Assembly: GCF_036345995.1 (NCBI RefSeq)
Contig: NZ_CP107796.1
Coordinates: 2,294,001-2,358,000 of the forward strand
Direction of reading: 5' to 3'
DNA length: 64,000 bases
From: Streptomyces sp. NBC_00557
GTDB taxonomy: Bacteria; Actinomycetota; Actinomycetes; Streptomycetales; Streptomycetaceae
Below, piece by piece: positions 1-9,311 of this stretch. Each line of letters opens with the position of its first letter. The stretch's first letter is position 1. The notes under the pieces were generated by a model. That model saw only the letters and a list, made by a program, of their open reading frames with translations, searched no databases and was not told the origin of the DNA. A program made the position numbers and the translations under genes.

Positions 1-579
1 GATGTTGATGACGCCCGCGCCCGCGTGGACCGCGTCGAGGACCGCCTGCGCCAGGGTGTCCGCCGTGCCGTCGCCCTCGGCGTCGTTCTGCTTGATCGGG
101 ATGATCGTCGCGTCCGGCGCCAGGCCGACGAAGCCCGTGCCCTTCATCGGGCGGGCGGCGATGATGCCCGCCACGCGCGTGCCGTGGCCGACCGTGTCCG
201 TGGTGCCGGAGTTGTTGCCGCGGTCGATCTTCTCGCCCTTGGAGTTCGTGCCGGGCAGCAGGTTCTTGCCCCGGGACGCGTCGACGGCGTTGGTGAGCTG
301 ACGGTTCTTGACGTCGACGCCGGTGTCGATCACGGCCACCCGGACGCCCTTGCCGGTCGACAGGGCCCACAGTTCGTCCAGGTTGACGCGTTGCAGCGCC
401 CAGGGCCGGCCCGCGTACGGCTTCGACGGGAAGGTGCACTGGCCGTCGTCGGCGCGGGCCGGGGCCGCGGGGAGGGCGAGCACCGTGGTCGCGGCGGTGA
501 GGGCCAGCGCGGCGGCCAGGGCCGTCGCTCTGGCAGCGGTGCCCGGGATGCCGGTCCGGGGCGTCCTTGCCTTCAGCAT
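1..579 (-). CDS. mycP: mycosin, type VII secretion subtilase (N-terminal part)
   Basis: Subtilisin-family (S8) serine protease anchored in the membrane of ESX/type VII secretion systems. Only the first 193 residues lie in the window; the rest continues past the left edge. The N-terminus (about residues 1-43) is a Sec signal peptide with a hydrophobic Ala/Leu core ending APARA. The catalytic Asp is in VAVIDTGVD (D85) and the catalytic His in VGHGTRVAG (H132); the Ser half is outside the window. The ATG lies 25 bases after the eccB stop, so it is the second gene of a leftward eccB-mycP operon. The pairing with EccB and the motif spacing make the assignment secure. Confidence 0.93.
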   Translation of the reverse strand, partial: MLKARTPRTGIPGTAARATALAAALALTAATTVLALPAAPARADDGQCTFPSKPYAGRPWALQRVNLDELWALSTGKGVRVAVIDTGVDVKNRQLTNAVDASRGKNLLPGTNSKGEKIDRGNNSGTTDTVGHGTRVAGIIAARPMKGTGFVGLAPDATIIPIKQNDAEGDGTADTLAQAVLDAVHAGAGVINI

Positions 580-604
580 GATTGCGTTCTCCTCCGCCCG
601 GCCG

Positions 605-2125
605 TCAGGAACCCTGCGGCTGGCGTGCCGCCGCCTCCGACAGGCGGGGGCCCGTCGGCAGGAAGGTCGACCACTCCATGGGGACGGGGCTCGGCTTCAC
701 GTTCTCGTATCCGAGGTGGGTCTGGGCGATCTTCGCTTCCTGCAGCTCCTCCTTGCGCTTCTTGGCGTCGGTGCCGATGCGTTCGCTGTCGCTGTCGCTG
801 TCGCTGTTGGACTGCAGGGCGTAGCGCAGGCCGGTGTCGGTGACCAGGAAGACGCCGCCGACGGAGGTCTCCGTGCCCTGGAACTGGCGGTAGAGCTGGC
901 CGGAGCCGGGGGTGACATAGCCGCTGGAGGAACCGGTGGGCAGCTGGGCGGGGAAGTCCTGGCCCACCCAGGTCGACAGGGTGGTCCGGCCCTTGGCGCC
1001 GACCGAACGCAGCACGTTGCACACGGTGTTGCGGCCGCTGGTGGCGCTGGAGCCGTCGTTCACCATCCTGGGCCGGTACGTCGGCCAGTTCCGGTCGCCC
1101 TGGAACGTGGTGCTGTCGGCGACCGCGCCGGGGCTGACCTTCTGGGCCTCGCCGGCCTGGCCGGCCTTCACGAGCTGTCCGCTGTTGAGCAGGAGCGTCG
1201 CGGTGAACTCGGAGATGCGGGCGACCTTGCCCTGGAGTACGACGTAGTACTGAAGCGTGTGGCCGTCGTAGGCCTTGATGACCTCGCCGACCTTGTCGTA
1301 CTCGGCGGGCAGGCCGGCGCCGGCCTTCGTGCCGGGGGTGCCCGGGACGTGCGGGATCGAGACGGCGTCGCCCTTGTGGAGGGTGGCGAGCCAGTCCTGG
1401 GAGACGCGCTGCGGGGCGCGGCCCTGGGTGTCGAGGGCCTTGAGCAGTTCCTTGTCGTCCGGGTTCGCGATCGGGTAGGCCGTGCCGTGCGCGTCGACGA
1501 CGTACTGCGTCTTGCCGTCCGGGGCGACGACGTACATCAGGTCGCCGCCGGTGAGCCGGTTCGGGCCCTCCGTCCTGGGCCACTCCTTCTTGGCGAGGAC
1601 GAAGGCCGCTTTCTGGATGGCGCGGCCGCCGGCGCCGGGGCGTTCGCAGACCGCCCAGCGCTTGGCGGCCGATGCCTCGCCCGGGGAGGGCAGGCGGTCG
1701 GGGGCGTAGGGGATGCCGATGGTGACGCCGTGCGGGGGCTTGCCGCTGTCCAGGACCTTCTCGTCGACGGTGATGACGCTGTCGTTCTCGGGGCTCAGCA
1801 GCAGCTTGGCGGAGGCCATGTTGAGGACCGGGTGCAGCTGCACCTGCTTGCCCGTCTTCAGCACCACGTAGCGCGTGGTCGACTCGCTGGCGACGATGAC
1901 GTGCTTCTCCGGGTCGTCCCAGCCCTTGGGCGCCGTCGGGCTGAACATGCCGATCGCGCCGAACACCGCGAGGATGACGACGCCGACGACGAGGCCGGGC
2001 ACCAGTGCGCCCAGCGGCTTGGGGGCGCCCTCCTCCGAGCCGGAGGGCGAGGGCTGAAGGAAAGCTGCGAGCGTACGGCGCTTCGCGAAGGTGTAGGCGT
2101 TGAGTTCGTCCCGCCGTGATGCCAT
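605..2125 (-). CDS. eccB: type VII secretion membrane protein EccB
   Basis: 506-residue core component of the ESX secretion membrane complex. It has the standard EccB plan: a short cytoplasmic N-terminus with the conserved opening ASRRDELNAYTFAKRR, one transmembrane helix around residues 40-62, then a large extracytoplasmic domain with conserved runs such as TTRYVVLKTGKQVQLHPVLN. The C-terminus is Ser/Asp-rich before a Pro-containing tail. It is transcribed leftward and directly followed by mycP, while eccE starts divergently about 200 bases away. Length and opening motif are typical of actinobacterial EccB. In ESX systems it works with EccC, EccD and EccE; eccC, eccD and the esx substrates are not in this window. 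Confidence 0.95.
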   Translation of the reverse strand: MASRRDELNAYTFAKRRTLAAFLQPSPSGSEEGAPKPLGALVPGLVVGVVILAVFGAIGMFSPTAPKGWDDPEKHVIVASESTTRYVVLKTGKQVQLHPVLNMASAKLLLSPENDSVITVDEKVLDSGKPPHGVTIGIPYAPDRLPSPGEASAAKRWAVCERPGAGGRAIQKAAFVLAKKEWPRTEGPNRLTGGDLMYVVAPDGKTQYVVDAHGTAYPIANPDDKELLKALDTQGRAPQRVSQDWLATLHKGDAVSIPHVPGTPGTKAGAGLPAEYDKVGEVIKAYDGHTLQYYVVLQGKVARISEFTATLLLNSGQLVKAGQAGEAQKVSPGAVADSTTFQGDRNWPTYRPRMVNDGSSATSGRNTVCNVLRSVGAKGRTTLSTWVGQDFPAQLPTGSSSGYVTPGSGQLYRQFQGTETSVGGVFLVTDTGLRYALQSNSDSDSDSERIGTDAKKRKEELQEAKIAQTHLGYENVKPSPVPMEWSTFLPTGPRLSEAAARQPQGS

Positions 2126-2332
2126 CTGTGTCCGCTCTCTCCCCGTTGCGGAGCCGTGGGGGACCTGTGAAGATCCGTCCCCCGCCCTCGGTTGCCTCTG
2201 GTGACTCGACTGTCAGACCCGCCCCCTACTATGCCTGTTGCGTGGACGTGCGTGTGGCACGGGTAGGGTGCTCACGGCTTGAAGGGACCGGAGCTCAAAG
2301 GGTTTCCGGGTGAGTTCGGGGGTTTTGGAGTG

Positions 2333-3694
2333 ATGGCTTCCGCAACGCGGACCCGGTCGCGATCGCAATCGGGGTCACGACCTCGTCGTGCGCGCCGGTC
2401 GAGTGCTCACGGCCCTGCCGCCCCTCAGCCCGCCACCCAGCCCTCGCCCGCGCCCTACCAGGGCGCTTTCACCCCGCATCCGGAGTCCCGTTCCGGGCGC
2501 GGCGGTTCGTTCGCGCTGCAGCGGCTGGTGCTGCTGGAGATCGCGGCCGCGCTCGTGCTGTGCGGGTGGCTCGCGGGCACGATCGCGCTGATCGCCTCCG
2601 TCCCGGTCGCCGCGCTGTTCGTGGTGCTCGCGGTCGTACGGCGCCGGGGGCGCTCCCTGCCGGAATGGCTCAGCACCCTGCTGGCGCTGCGGGCCCGCAC
2701 GCGCCGGGCGGCGGCGACACCGGTCCCGCCGGGCACCGACGCCGGACTCGCCCCGGCCGTGGAGTGCGACCCGACGCTGCGCACCTACAGCTACAGCCGC
2801 GGTGACGACCGCGACCAGCGGCCGATCGGCATGATCGGCGACGGCGGCTTCCTGACGGCGGTGCTGCAGGTGGAGTCGGACGCCGACGCGCTGCGCGCGG
2901 AGCGCGGCCGCAGACCGCTGCCGGTGCGGCTGGTGCGCGACGCCCTCGAAGTCGACGGGATACGGCTGGAGTCGGCGCAGATCGTCGTGCACACCCAGCC
3001 GGCGCCCGCCCTGCATCTGCCCCAGCAGTCGGTCGTGGTCAGCAACTACGCGCCGCTGCAGGCGCAGACCGGTTCCCCGGCGGTGCGCATCACCTGGATC
3101 GCGCTGAAGCTGGATCCCGAGCTGTGCCCGGAGGCGGTGGCCGCGCGCGGCGGCGGGCTGACGGGCGCGCAGAAGGCCCTGACCCGCGCGGCCGAGCATC
3201 TGGCGAGCCGGCTGACCGGCGCCGGGTTCCGGGCGAGCGTGCTCACCGAGGAGGAGCTGACGGCGGCCATCGCGACCTCCGCGTGCGCCAACCCGATGGT
3301 GACGGCGCAGGCCGGGCGCGGCGAGGCGCCGCAGCGCCGCACAGAGGAGTCCAGCCGCAGCTGGCGCTGCGACAACCGCCGGCACACCACCTACTGGGTG
3401 CGCCGCTGGCCCCAGTTGGGCGGGTCCGGCGGCTCGCTGGCCCAGTTGGTCGCGCAGCTGACGGAGGTGCCCGCGCTGGCGACGACGTTCAGCCTGACGC
3501 TCGCCAAGGGCGCCCAGCAGGACGTGGTCATCACCGGCCATGTGCGCATCACCGGCCGCAGCAACCAGGAACTGACCGACGCGCGCCGGGAGTTGGAGCA
3601 GGCGGCGCGTCGGGCGCGGACCGGACTCGCCCGCCTGGACCGGGAGCAGCTGCCCGGCGTTCTGGCCACCCTGCCGCTCGGAGGTGCCCGCTGA
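2333..3694 (+). CDS. eccE: type VII secretion protein EccE
   Basis: Peripheral subunit of the ESX membrane complex. The protein (about 453 residues from this ATG; a GTG sits one codon upstream and the frame stays open further) starts with a basic Ser/Arg-rich tail. Two adjacent hydrophobic segments follow (LVLLEIAAALVLCGWLAGTI and ALIASVPVAALFVVLAVV), then a soluble domain, the EccE arrangement. A purine-rich stretch ahead of GTG/ATG supports this start. The stop codon overlaps the next ATG (ATGA), which implies translational coupling to the following 254-residue gene. It is divergent from eccB-mycP, so the ESX genes here are split between two transcripts. Confidence 0.88.
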   Translation: MASATRTRSRSQSGSRPRRARRSSAHGPAAPQPATQPSPAPYQGAFTPHPESRSGRGGSFALQRLVLLEIAAALVLCGWLAGTIALIASVPVAALFVVLAVVRRRGRSLPEWLSTLLALRARTRRAAATPVPPGTDAGLAPAVECDPTLRTYSYSRGDDRDQRPIGMIGDGGFLTAVLQVESDADALRAERGRRPLPVRLVRDALEVDGIRLESAQIVVHTQPAPALHLPQQSVVVSNYAPLQAQTGSPAVRITWIALKLDPELCPEAVAARGGGLTGAQKALTRAAEHLASRLTGAGFRASVLTEEELTAAIATSACANPMVTAQAGRGEAPQRRTEESSRSWRCDNRRHTTYWVRRWPQLGGSGGSLAQLVAQLTEVPALATTFSLTLAKGAQQDVVITGHVRITGRSNQELTDARRELEQAARRARTGLARLDREQLPGVLATLPLGGAR

Positions 3695-4458
3695 TGGCCC
3701 TGTCGACCTCGCCCACGCCGTCCCGCGCGGCCTCGCCGACGCCGGGTCTCGGTGAACGGCTGCGTACCGGTTTCGGGCTGCTCGGCCCCCGCCACCCGCG
3801 GCACACCCTGCCCGTGGAGCAGGCCGACGCGCTGTCCCTGCCCATCGGCGACGACGGCGTGGTCGTCGGCGTCAACGCCGAGGGCCAGCCCGCCGTGCTC
3901 GGCGTCAACCGTCCGACGCCGTACGACATCGTGCTCATCGGCGGCCTGTGGACCGCGCAGGTCGTGGCGCTGCGCGCGGCGGCGACGGGCGCGCGCGTGG
4001 CCGTCGAGACCGGGCGTGCGCAGGCCTGGATGCCGATGGTGCACGCCATGGGCGGCGGGCAGAACGGCCTCGCGGTGTACGACGTCGGCCGCGTGCCCCC
4101 GCAGGGCGCCTCGGCCGGTACGCCGGTGCTGGTGGTGCGGGACTGCGGCATGCGCCCGCCGCGCGGTCGGGTGGTGTCGGCGCCCTGGCAGTCCGTGCTG
4201 ACCCTGCTGCCGTATCTCAGCCCGGTGGCGCCGCGGCTGATGCGCCAGGCGCGCCTGGTGGGCGTGCAGCGGGTGTCGCCGGACGAGGCGGCGGAGATCG
4301 GCCGGGTGCTGGGCCTGCCGCGTACGGAGGTCGAGACGCTGCCCACGCTTCCGGACGGGGTGACGCTGTGGTGCACGGAGCGGGACCGGCAGTACGTGGT
4401 GACGCAGGCGACCGACCCCGAGACCGGACTGCTCGGCGTGGCTCGCCGCATGGACTGA
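3694..4458 (+). CDS. EccE-coupled uncharacterised ESX-locus protein
   Basis: 254-residue protein with no signal peptide and no clear membrane helix. Its ATG overlaps the eccE stop by 4 bases, so it is probably translated with EccE and acts with the secretion apparatus. The N-terminal 30 residues are Ser/Pro/Thr-rich. The body has alternating beta-like stretches (DGVVVGVNAEGQPAVLGVN, YDIVLIGG) and a Rossmann-like look. I do not recognise a catalytic motif and cannot name the family. Streptomyces ESX loci that I recall carry a similar gene at this place, so I call it an ESX-associated accessory protein on context alone. Confidence 0.8.
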   Translation: MALSTSPTPSRAASPTPGLGERLRTGFGLLGPRHPRHTLPVEQADALSLPIGDDGVVVGVNAEGQPAVLGVNRPTPYDIVLIGGLWTAQVVALRAAATGARVAVETGRAQAWMPMVHAMGGGQNGLAVYDVGRVPPQGASAGTPVLVVRDCGMRPPRGRVVSAPWQSVLTLLPYLSPVAPRLMRQARLVGVQRVSPDEAAEIGRVLGLPRTEVETLPTLPDGVTLWCTERDRQYVVTQATDPETGLLGVARRMD

Positions 4459-4828
4459 GCCGCCGGCGCGACCGAACCCCAACTTGGCCGGTTTCAAGGG
4501 AGTTGGCGAAGGGATGCCGGAATTCGCCCGCTATCGTGCCCGGCTGAGGCGCTTCCGCGTCACGTTTTGGTGTACGTCCGCACGCGCCGTGGCCGTAACT
4601 GCCCCGGTGTGACGCGTCGGACGGGCAGGAAGCGGCGGCCGGGCCTGCCAGCGCCGTCGCATTGGTGATTAGGCTGGGACCGGGCAGTCGCGAGTTCCCA
4701 CGAGCGGGTGGTGCGCGCTCTGCGACCAAGGGGTCCGGTGACCCGAGGGGGAAGCCCGGCGAATCGTACGACAGGAACGGTCGCCCCCTAGCACGGCATG
4801 AGGGTGTTCGACCACACCAGGAGGAACT
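4459..4828. other. 370-base gap upstream of the ParA-like gene
   Basis: No gene seen. It should hold the promoter of the large ATPase gene. A weak sigma-70-like pair (TGCCAG at 4646-4651 and TAGGCT at 4670-4675, 18-base spacer) is the best candidate and would give a leader of about 150 bases. A strong ribosome binding site (AGGAGGA, about 4818-4825) precedes the GTG start at 4829. The sequence is locally poorer in GC than its surroundings. Confidence 0.4.
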
Positions 4829-7800
4829 GTGAACAGCGATCGGGACGGGATCCGCGGGGGCTGGGACACACCCGACGACGACCAGACCGACGCGGAGTCC
4901 GCCATCGAGATGACGGGCGAGTTCACCATCGACTACGCGCCGCCCGCCTGGTACACGCAGAACGCCCAGGGTTCGTCCGGTGCGCCCTCGTCGTCCCCGG
5001 TGCCGCCGCCTCCGCCGGCCAACGGCGCCCCCTACACCCCGCCTGCGCCGGCGCAGGGCGCCCCGTACGGCCCGCCCCCGGGCACCCCGCCCCAGGGCAC
5101 CCCGTACGCGCCGCCGCCTCCGCCGGCCCCGCCGGCCCAGGCCGCGCCCTACGCCGCCCCGGCGCCGCCCGTCGGAAACCCCGTCCCGATGCCCCGGTTG
5201 CCGGAGGGATTCGAGCCGCAGCAGCCGCACGCCGCCCAGCAGGCCCAGCAGATCCAGCCGGACGCGGCCCAGCAGGCCCAGCACGTCCAGCAGGCCCAGC
5301 ACGTCCAGCCGGACGCGGCCCAGCAGGCACAGCCGGAGGCTCCGGCGCCGGCCGTCGGGCCGGAGACCGGCAACGGGGACCTGGAGAGCGGTGCCACCAT
5401 GCGGTTCTCCGCCGTGGCCCTGAAGCGCGAGATGGCCGAGATCGCCGAGCGCGCGGCCGCCGCCGCGCAGCAGATCGGCTCCGATGACGAAAGCCCGGCC
5501 GAGGGTACGGCCACGGGCTCCGCCGGTGCCGAGGGCGACGCGTCCGGGAAGCCCGCGGCCGAGGGCTCCGACGGCAACGCCGAGGCGCGGTCGGACGAGG
5601 CGTCGACGGGTTCCGTGCAGGATGCCGCCGCCTCGCAGGCCGAGGCCGGGGAGGACGACGGTCTCGGCGAGCGTGCGAGCGCGGGCGAGGTCGAGGTCGA
5701 GGGCGAGGACGAGGCCCGGGCTGAGGACGCGGCCGGGAGCGACGCCGTTGCGGAGGCCGAGGGCACGGCCGGTGCTCGGGAGGAGTCCGCGCAGGACGCA
5801 GAGGCCGAGAACGGCACGTCCGGCGAGGCCGGGCCCGGCGCCGCCGAGTCCGCCGACGCGACATCCGACAACGGCGCGCCTGAGAACGCCCAGTCGGACG
5901 CCTCCTCGTCCACGGACGCAGACGCGGGCGCCCAGGACGCCGTGACACCCGCCGCCTCCCCCACCGCCGAGGCCGCCCCGCAATCCAGCGCCCCGCAACC
6001 CGGCGCATCCCAGCCCGGCGCGCCGGAGAGCGGCGCCCGGGCGGACGGCGCCTCGCAGTCGGGCGCTCCCCAGGCCGCCGTGCCGCCCGCGCCCGTCCAG
6101 GGCGGCCAGGACGGCGCGTCCGGCTGGACGCCTCCGCCCGCGCCGCAGAGCGGGGTGCCCCCGCTGCCGCCGTCGTACCAGCCCGCGGCGCCCGCTCCGG
6201 CGGCTCAGTGGCCCGCACAGCAGCAGCCCGGCCCGATGCCCGGTCAGCCGCAGCCGGCGGCCGCTCAGGGCCCCGGCCCGATGCCCGGCCAGCAGCCGCC
6301 GTTCCAGCCGCAGGCCCCCCAGCCCGCGCCCGCGGCCTGGAACCAGCCGCAGCAGAACCAGTCCCACCAGAACCAGCCCGGCGCGCCCGCCGCACCGCAG
6401 CCCGGACAGCCGAACCCGGCCGGGCAGCCGGCGCCCGGCCCGGGACCGCAGCCGAACCCGGCGGGCCCCGGCGCCCCGGGCGGCGGTTACGGCTTCCCGC
6501 AGCCCCCCGCGCCCCAGCCCAACCCCAACGACCCCAGCCAGGCCGGAGGTTACGGCTTCCCCCAGCCCGGCACCCCCAACGCGCAGCCGCAGCCCGGCGG
6601 TTACGGCTTCCCGCAGCCGCCCGCCGCCCAGCCACAGCCGCAGCCGCAGCCACAGCCGGGTGGTTACGGCTTCCCGCAGCCCGGCGCGCAGGGTGGCACC
6701 CCCAACGCGCAGCCGCAGCCCGGCGGTTACGGGTTCCCGCAGCCGCCGCAGGGTCAGGGCGGCGCACCGGCGGCTGAAGGTCCGGCAGCGCCGCAGGTCC
6801 CCCACGCCCCGCAGGCCCCGCACGCGCCCGTGGATCCGCGCTCCGGTGCCGCCTGGCCGCAGCCCGTGCAGCACGACCAGCGGCAGCCCACCAACCCCGG
6901 TGCGGCGCCGCTCGGTTACACGGCCGCCGTGGAGCTGTCCTCGGACCGGCTGCTCAACAACAAGCGGCAGAAGGCGAAGAGCGGCCGGCCCGCGGCGGCG
7001 GGCGGCCGGTTCAAGCTCGGCGGCAAGAAGGAGGAGGCCGAGCGGCAGCGCAAGCTGGAGCTGATCCGCACGCCGGTGCTGTCCTGCTACCGGATCGCGG
7101 TCATCAGCCTCAAGGGCGGCGTCGGCAAGACGACCACCACCACGGCGCTGGGCTCCACCCTCGCCACCGAGCGCCAGGACAAGATCCTCGCGATCGACGC
7201 GAACCCGGACGCCGGCACGCTCGGGCGACGGGTGCGCCGGGAGACCGGGGCGACCATCCGCGACCTCGTGCAGGCGATCCCGTACCTGAACTCGTACATG
7301 GACATCCGGCGGTTCACCTCGCAGGCGCCCTCCGGTCTGGAGATCATCGCCAACGACGTGGACCCGGCCGTCTCGACCACGTTCAACGACGAGGACTACC
7401 GGCGCGCGATCGACGTGCTGGGCCGGCAGTACCCGATCATCCTGACCGACTCGGGCACGGGCCTGCTGTACAGCGCCATGCGCGGGGTGCTCGACCTCGC
7501 CGACCAGCTGATCATCATCTCCACGCCGTCCGTGGACGGCGCGAGCAGCGCCAGTACGACGCTGGACTGGCTGGGCGCGCACGGGTACGCCGACCTGGTC
7601 TCCCGCTCGCTCACCGTGATCTCCGGGGTCCGCGAGACCGGCAAGATGATCAAGGTCGAGGACATCGTGGCGCACTTCGAGACGCGCACCCGCGCGGTCG
7701 TGGTCGTGCCGTTCGACGAGCATCTGGCCGCCGGCGCCGAGGTCGACCTGGACATGATGCGGCCGAAGACCCGCGAGGCGTACTTCAACCTGGCCGCGCT

Positions 7801-8137
7801 GGTCGCCGAGGACTTCACCCGCCACCAGCAGGCGCACGGCCTGTGGACCAGTGACGGCAATCCGCCGCCGGTGGCCGCCCCGCCGATGCCGGGCCAGCCC
7901 ATGCCGGGCCAGCCCTACCCGCAGGAGCCGGGGCAGCCGTACCCGCCGCAGCAGGGCCAGCAGCCGTACCCGCCGCAACAGCCGGGGCAGCAGCCGTACC
8001 CGCCGCAGCAGCCGGGCCAGCAGCCGTACCCGCAGGCCGCTCCGGGCGGGCAGCCGTACCCGCCGCAGCAGGGGCAGGCGCCCCAGCCCGGCGCCTACGG
8101 CTACCCCCAGCCGCCGCAGGCCCCGCCCCAGCAGTAG
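4829..8137 (+). CDS. Pro/Gln-rich ParA/MinD-like ATPase of the ESX locus (EspI-like)
   Basis: 1102-residue modular protein. Residues 1-180 are Pro/Ala/Gln-rich; about 210-390 are an acidic Ala/Glu/Asp/Ser tract; about 390-690 are Pro/Gln-rich with five GGYGFPQP or GYGFPQP repeats. Residues about 755-1000 form a MinD/ParA-type P-loop ATPase: deviant Walker A KGGVGKTT (K762), [11 protein letters not shown], and ILTDSGTG as the second acidic strand. The tail is [10 protein letters not shown] repeats. The GTG start has a perfect AGGAGGA. Architecture and location match mycobacterial EspI-type ESX ATPases, which is the basis for the call; a positioning or regulatory role in secretion is inference. 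The low-complexity halves probably create interaction surfaces or condensates. Confidence 0.88.
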   Translation: MNSDRDGIRGGWDTPDDDQTDAESAIEMTGEFTIDYAPPAWYTQNAQGSSGAPSSSPVPPPPPANGAPYTPPAPAQGAPYGPPPGTPPQGTPYAPPPPPAPPAQAAPYAAPAPPVGNPVPMPRLPEGFEPQQPHAAQQAQQIQPDAAQQAQHVQQAQHVQPDAAQQAQPEAPAPAVGPETGNGDLESGATMRFSAVALKREMAEIAERAAAAAQQIGSDDESPAEGTATGSAGAEGDASGKPAAEGSDGNAEARSDEASTGSVQDAAASQAEAGEDDGLGERASAGEVEVEGEDEARAEDAAGSDAVAEAEGTAGAREESAQDAEAENGTSGEAGPGAAESADATSDNGAPENAQSDASSSTDADAGAQDAVTPAASPTAEAAPQSSAPQPGASQPGAPESGARADGASQSGAPQAAVPPAPVQGGQDGASGWTPPPAPQSGVPPLPPSYQPAAPAPAAQWPAQQQPGPMPGQPQPAAAQGPGPMPGQQPPFQPQAPQPAPAAWNQPQQNQSHQNQPGAPAAPQPGQPNPAGQPAPGPGPQPNPAGPGAPGGGYGFPQPPAPQPNPNDPSQAGGYGFPQPGTPNAQPQPGGYGFPQPPAAQPQPQPQPQPGGYGFPQPGAQGGTPNAQPQPGGYGFPQPPQGQGGAPAAEGPAAPQVPHAPQAPHAPVDPRSGAAWPQPVQHDQRQPTNPGAAPLGYTAAVELSSDRLLNNKRQKAKSGRPAAAGGRFKLGGKKEEAERQRKLELIRTPVLSCYRIAVISLKGGVGKTTTTTALGSTLATERQDKILAIDANPDAGTLGRRVRRETGATIRDLVQAIPYLNSYMDIRRFTSQAPSGLEIIANDVDPAVSTTFNDEDYRRAIDVLGRQYPIILTDSGTGLLYSAMRGVLDLADQLIIISTPSVDGASSASTTLDWLGAHGYADLVSRSLTVISGVRETGKMIKVEDIVAHFETRTRAVVVVPFDEHLAAGAEVDLDMMRPKTREAYFNLAALVAEDFTRHQQAHGLWTSDGNPPPVAAPPMPGQPMPGQPYPQEPGQPYPPQQGQQPYPPQQPGQQPYPPQQPGQQPYPQAAPGGQPYPPQQGQAPQPGAYGYPQPPQAPPQQ

Positions 8138-8151
8138 GACGACGACGAAGA

Positions 8152-8182
8152 GGGCGGCCGGTGCTCAGCGCACCGGCCGCCC
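8152..8182. terminator. bidirectional terminator hairpin
   Basis: Perfect 12-base stem: GGGCGGCCGGTG at 8152-8163 pairs with CACCGGCCGCCC at 8171-8182 around a 7-base loop. It lies between the convergent ends of the ParA-like gene (8137) and ribF (8225) and can serve both. Confidence 0.85.
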
Positions 8183-8224
8183 TCGCGTGTCGGAGGTCCC
8201 CGGGAGCCGGGGAACCGCCGGAGG

Positions 8225-9172
8225 CTATCCCTCCGCCGCCACGATCTCCCGGCACCGCTTCACATCGGCGGCCATCTGCTCCAGCAGGGCCTCCAGCGTG
8301 TCGAACTTCGCCTGTCCGCGCACGTACGCGAGGAAGTCGACGGCGACGTGCAGGCCGTACAGGTCGAGGCCGACGCGGTCGATGGCGTACGCCTCCACCG
8401 TGCGCTCGGTGCCGTCGAACTGCGGGTTCGTGCCGACGGAGATCGCGGCCGGCATGGCCTCGCCCTCGACGTGCAGGTAACCGGCGTACACGCCGTCGGC
8501 GGGGATCGCGGTGTGCGGGAGCGTCTCGACGTTGGCCGTCGGGAAGCCCAGTTCGCGGCCGCGCTGGGCGCCGCGCACGACCACGCCCTCCACCCGGTGC
8601 GGGCGGCCCAGGATCTCCCGGGCGCCCTCGACGTCGCCCTCGGCGACCAGGCGGCGGGTCAGCGTGGAGGAGAACGGCTGGCCGCCGCCCGCCTCACCGG
8701 TGAGGTACAGGTCGACGACCTCGACCTCGAAGTCGTACACCTTGCCCTGTTCGGCGAGGAAGTCCACGTTGCCGGCGGCCTTGTGGCCGAAGCGGAAGTT
8801 CGGGCCCTCCACGACCGCCTTCGCGTGCAGCTTGTCCACCAGGACCTTGACCACGAAATCGGCGGGCGAGAGCTTCGAGAACTCGGTGGTGAAGGGCAGG
8901 ATGAGGACCGCGTCCACGCCCAGGTCCGCCATCAGCTCGGCGCGGCGGTGGTGCGGGGCGAGCAGCGGCGGGTGGCTGCCGGGACGGACGACCTCGCTGG
9001 GGTGCGGGTCGAAGGTGACCACGACGGCGGGGACGCCCAGCTCGCGGGCGCGGTCGACGGCGTGCTTGATGATCAGCTGGTGGCCGCGGTGGACGCCGTC
9101 GTAGGAACCGATGGTGACGACGCTGCGCCCCCAGTCCTGGGGGATGTCCTCCAAGCCACGCCAGCGCTGCAC
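8225..9172 (-). CDS. ribF: bifunctional riboflavin kinase / FAD synthetase
   Basis: Converts riboflavin to FMN and FMN to FAD in the cytoplasm. The N-terminal FAD synthetase half has the nucleotidyltransferase motif GSYDGVHRGHQ and the downstream FSSTLTRR segment. The C-terminal flavokinase half has RGRELGFPTAN and the terminal helix. About 315 residues from the GTG at 9172, the normal family length. The frame is open further upstream, but GAGGAG at 9181-9186 sits 8 bases before this GTG and the protein then opens with VQRWRGLEDIP, the usual streptomycete start. It is convergent with the ParA-like gene. Confidence 0.95.
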   Translation of the reverse strand: MQRWRGLEDIPQDWGRSVVTIGSYDGVHRGHQLIIKHAVDRARELGVPAVVVTFDPHPSEVVRPGSHPPLLAPHHRRAELMADLGVDAVLILPFTTEFSKLSPADFVVKVLVDKLHAKAVVEGPNFRFGHKAAGNVDFLAEQGKVYDFEVEVVDLYLTGEAGGGQPFSSTLTRRLVAEGDVEGAREILGRPHRVEGVVVRGAQRGRELGFPTANVETLPHTAIPADGVYAGYLHVEGEAMPAAISVGTNPQFDGTERTVEAYAIDRVGLDLYGLHVAVDFLAYVRGQAKFDTLEALLEQMAADVKRCREIVAAEG

Positions 9173-9311
9173 AGTGACCGCTCCTCGAACCCGTGTCCAA
9201 ATGACGCCTAAGACTTGCGCAGGTCTAAGGGTGCCATGCCGGGTGCCCGGGGCCCGCATCGGTATCGGGGCTGTGACGGGGCGCACGTCCGCGGCGACGG
9301 TCCGTCGCCGC

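Noticed and set aside
308..2119. 603-codon plus-strand open frame opposite eccB
   Set aside because: Antisense shadow; the composition is typical of GC-rich reverse strands and no motif is present.
5900..6800. Dense tandem repeats considered as a CRISPR-like or mobile array
   Set aside because: They are codon-phased Pro/Gln/Gly-rich coding repeats within one protein, with no unique spacers.
4217..7978. 1253-codon open frame on the minus strand opposite the ParA-like gene
   Set aside because: Product is Arg/Gly/Leu low-complexity; it is antisense to a gene with clear ATPase motifs, a frequent artefact at very high GC.
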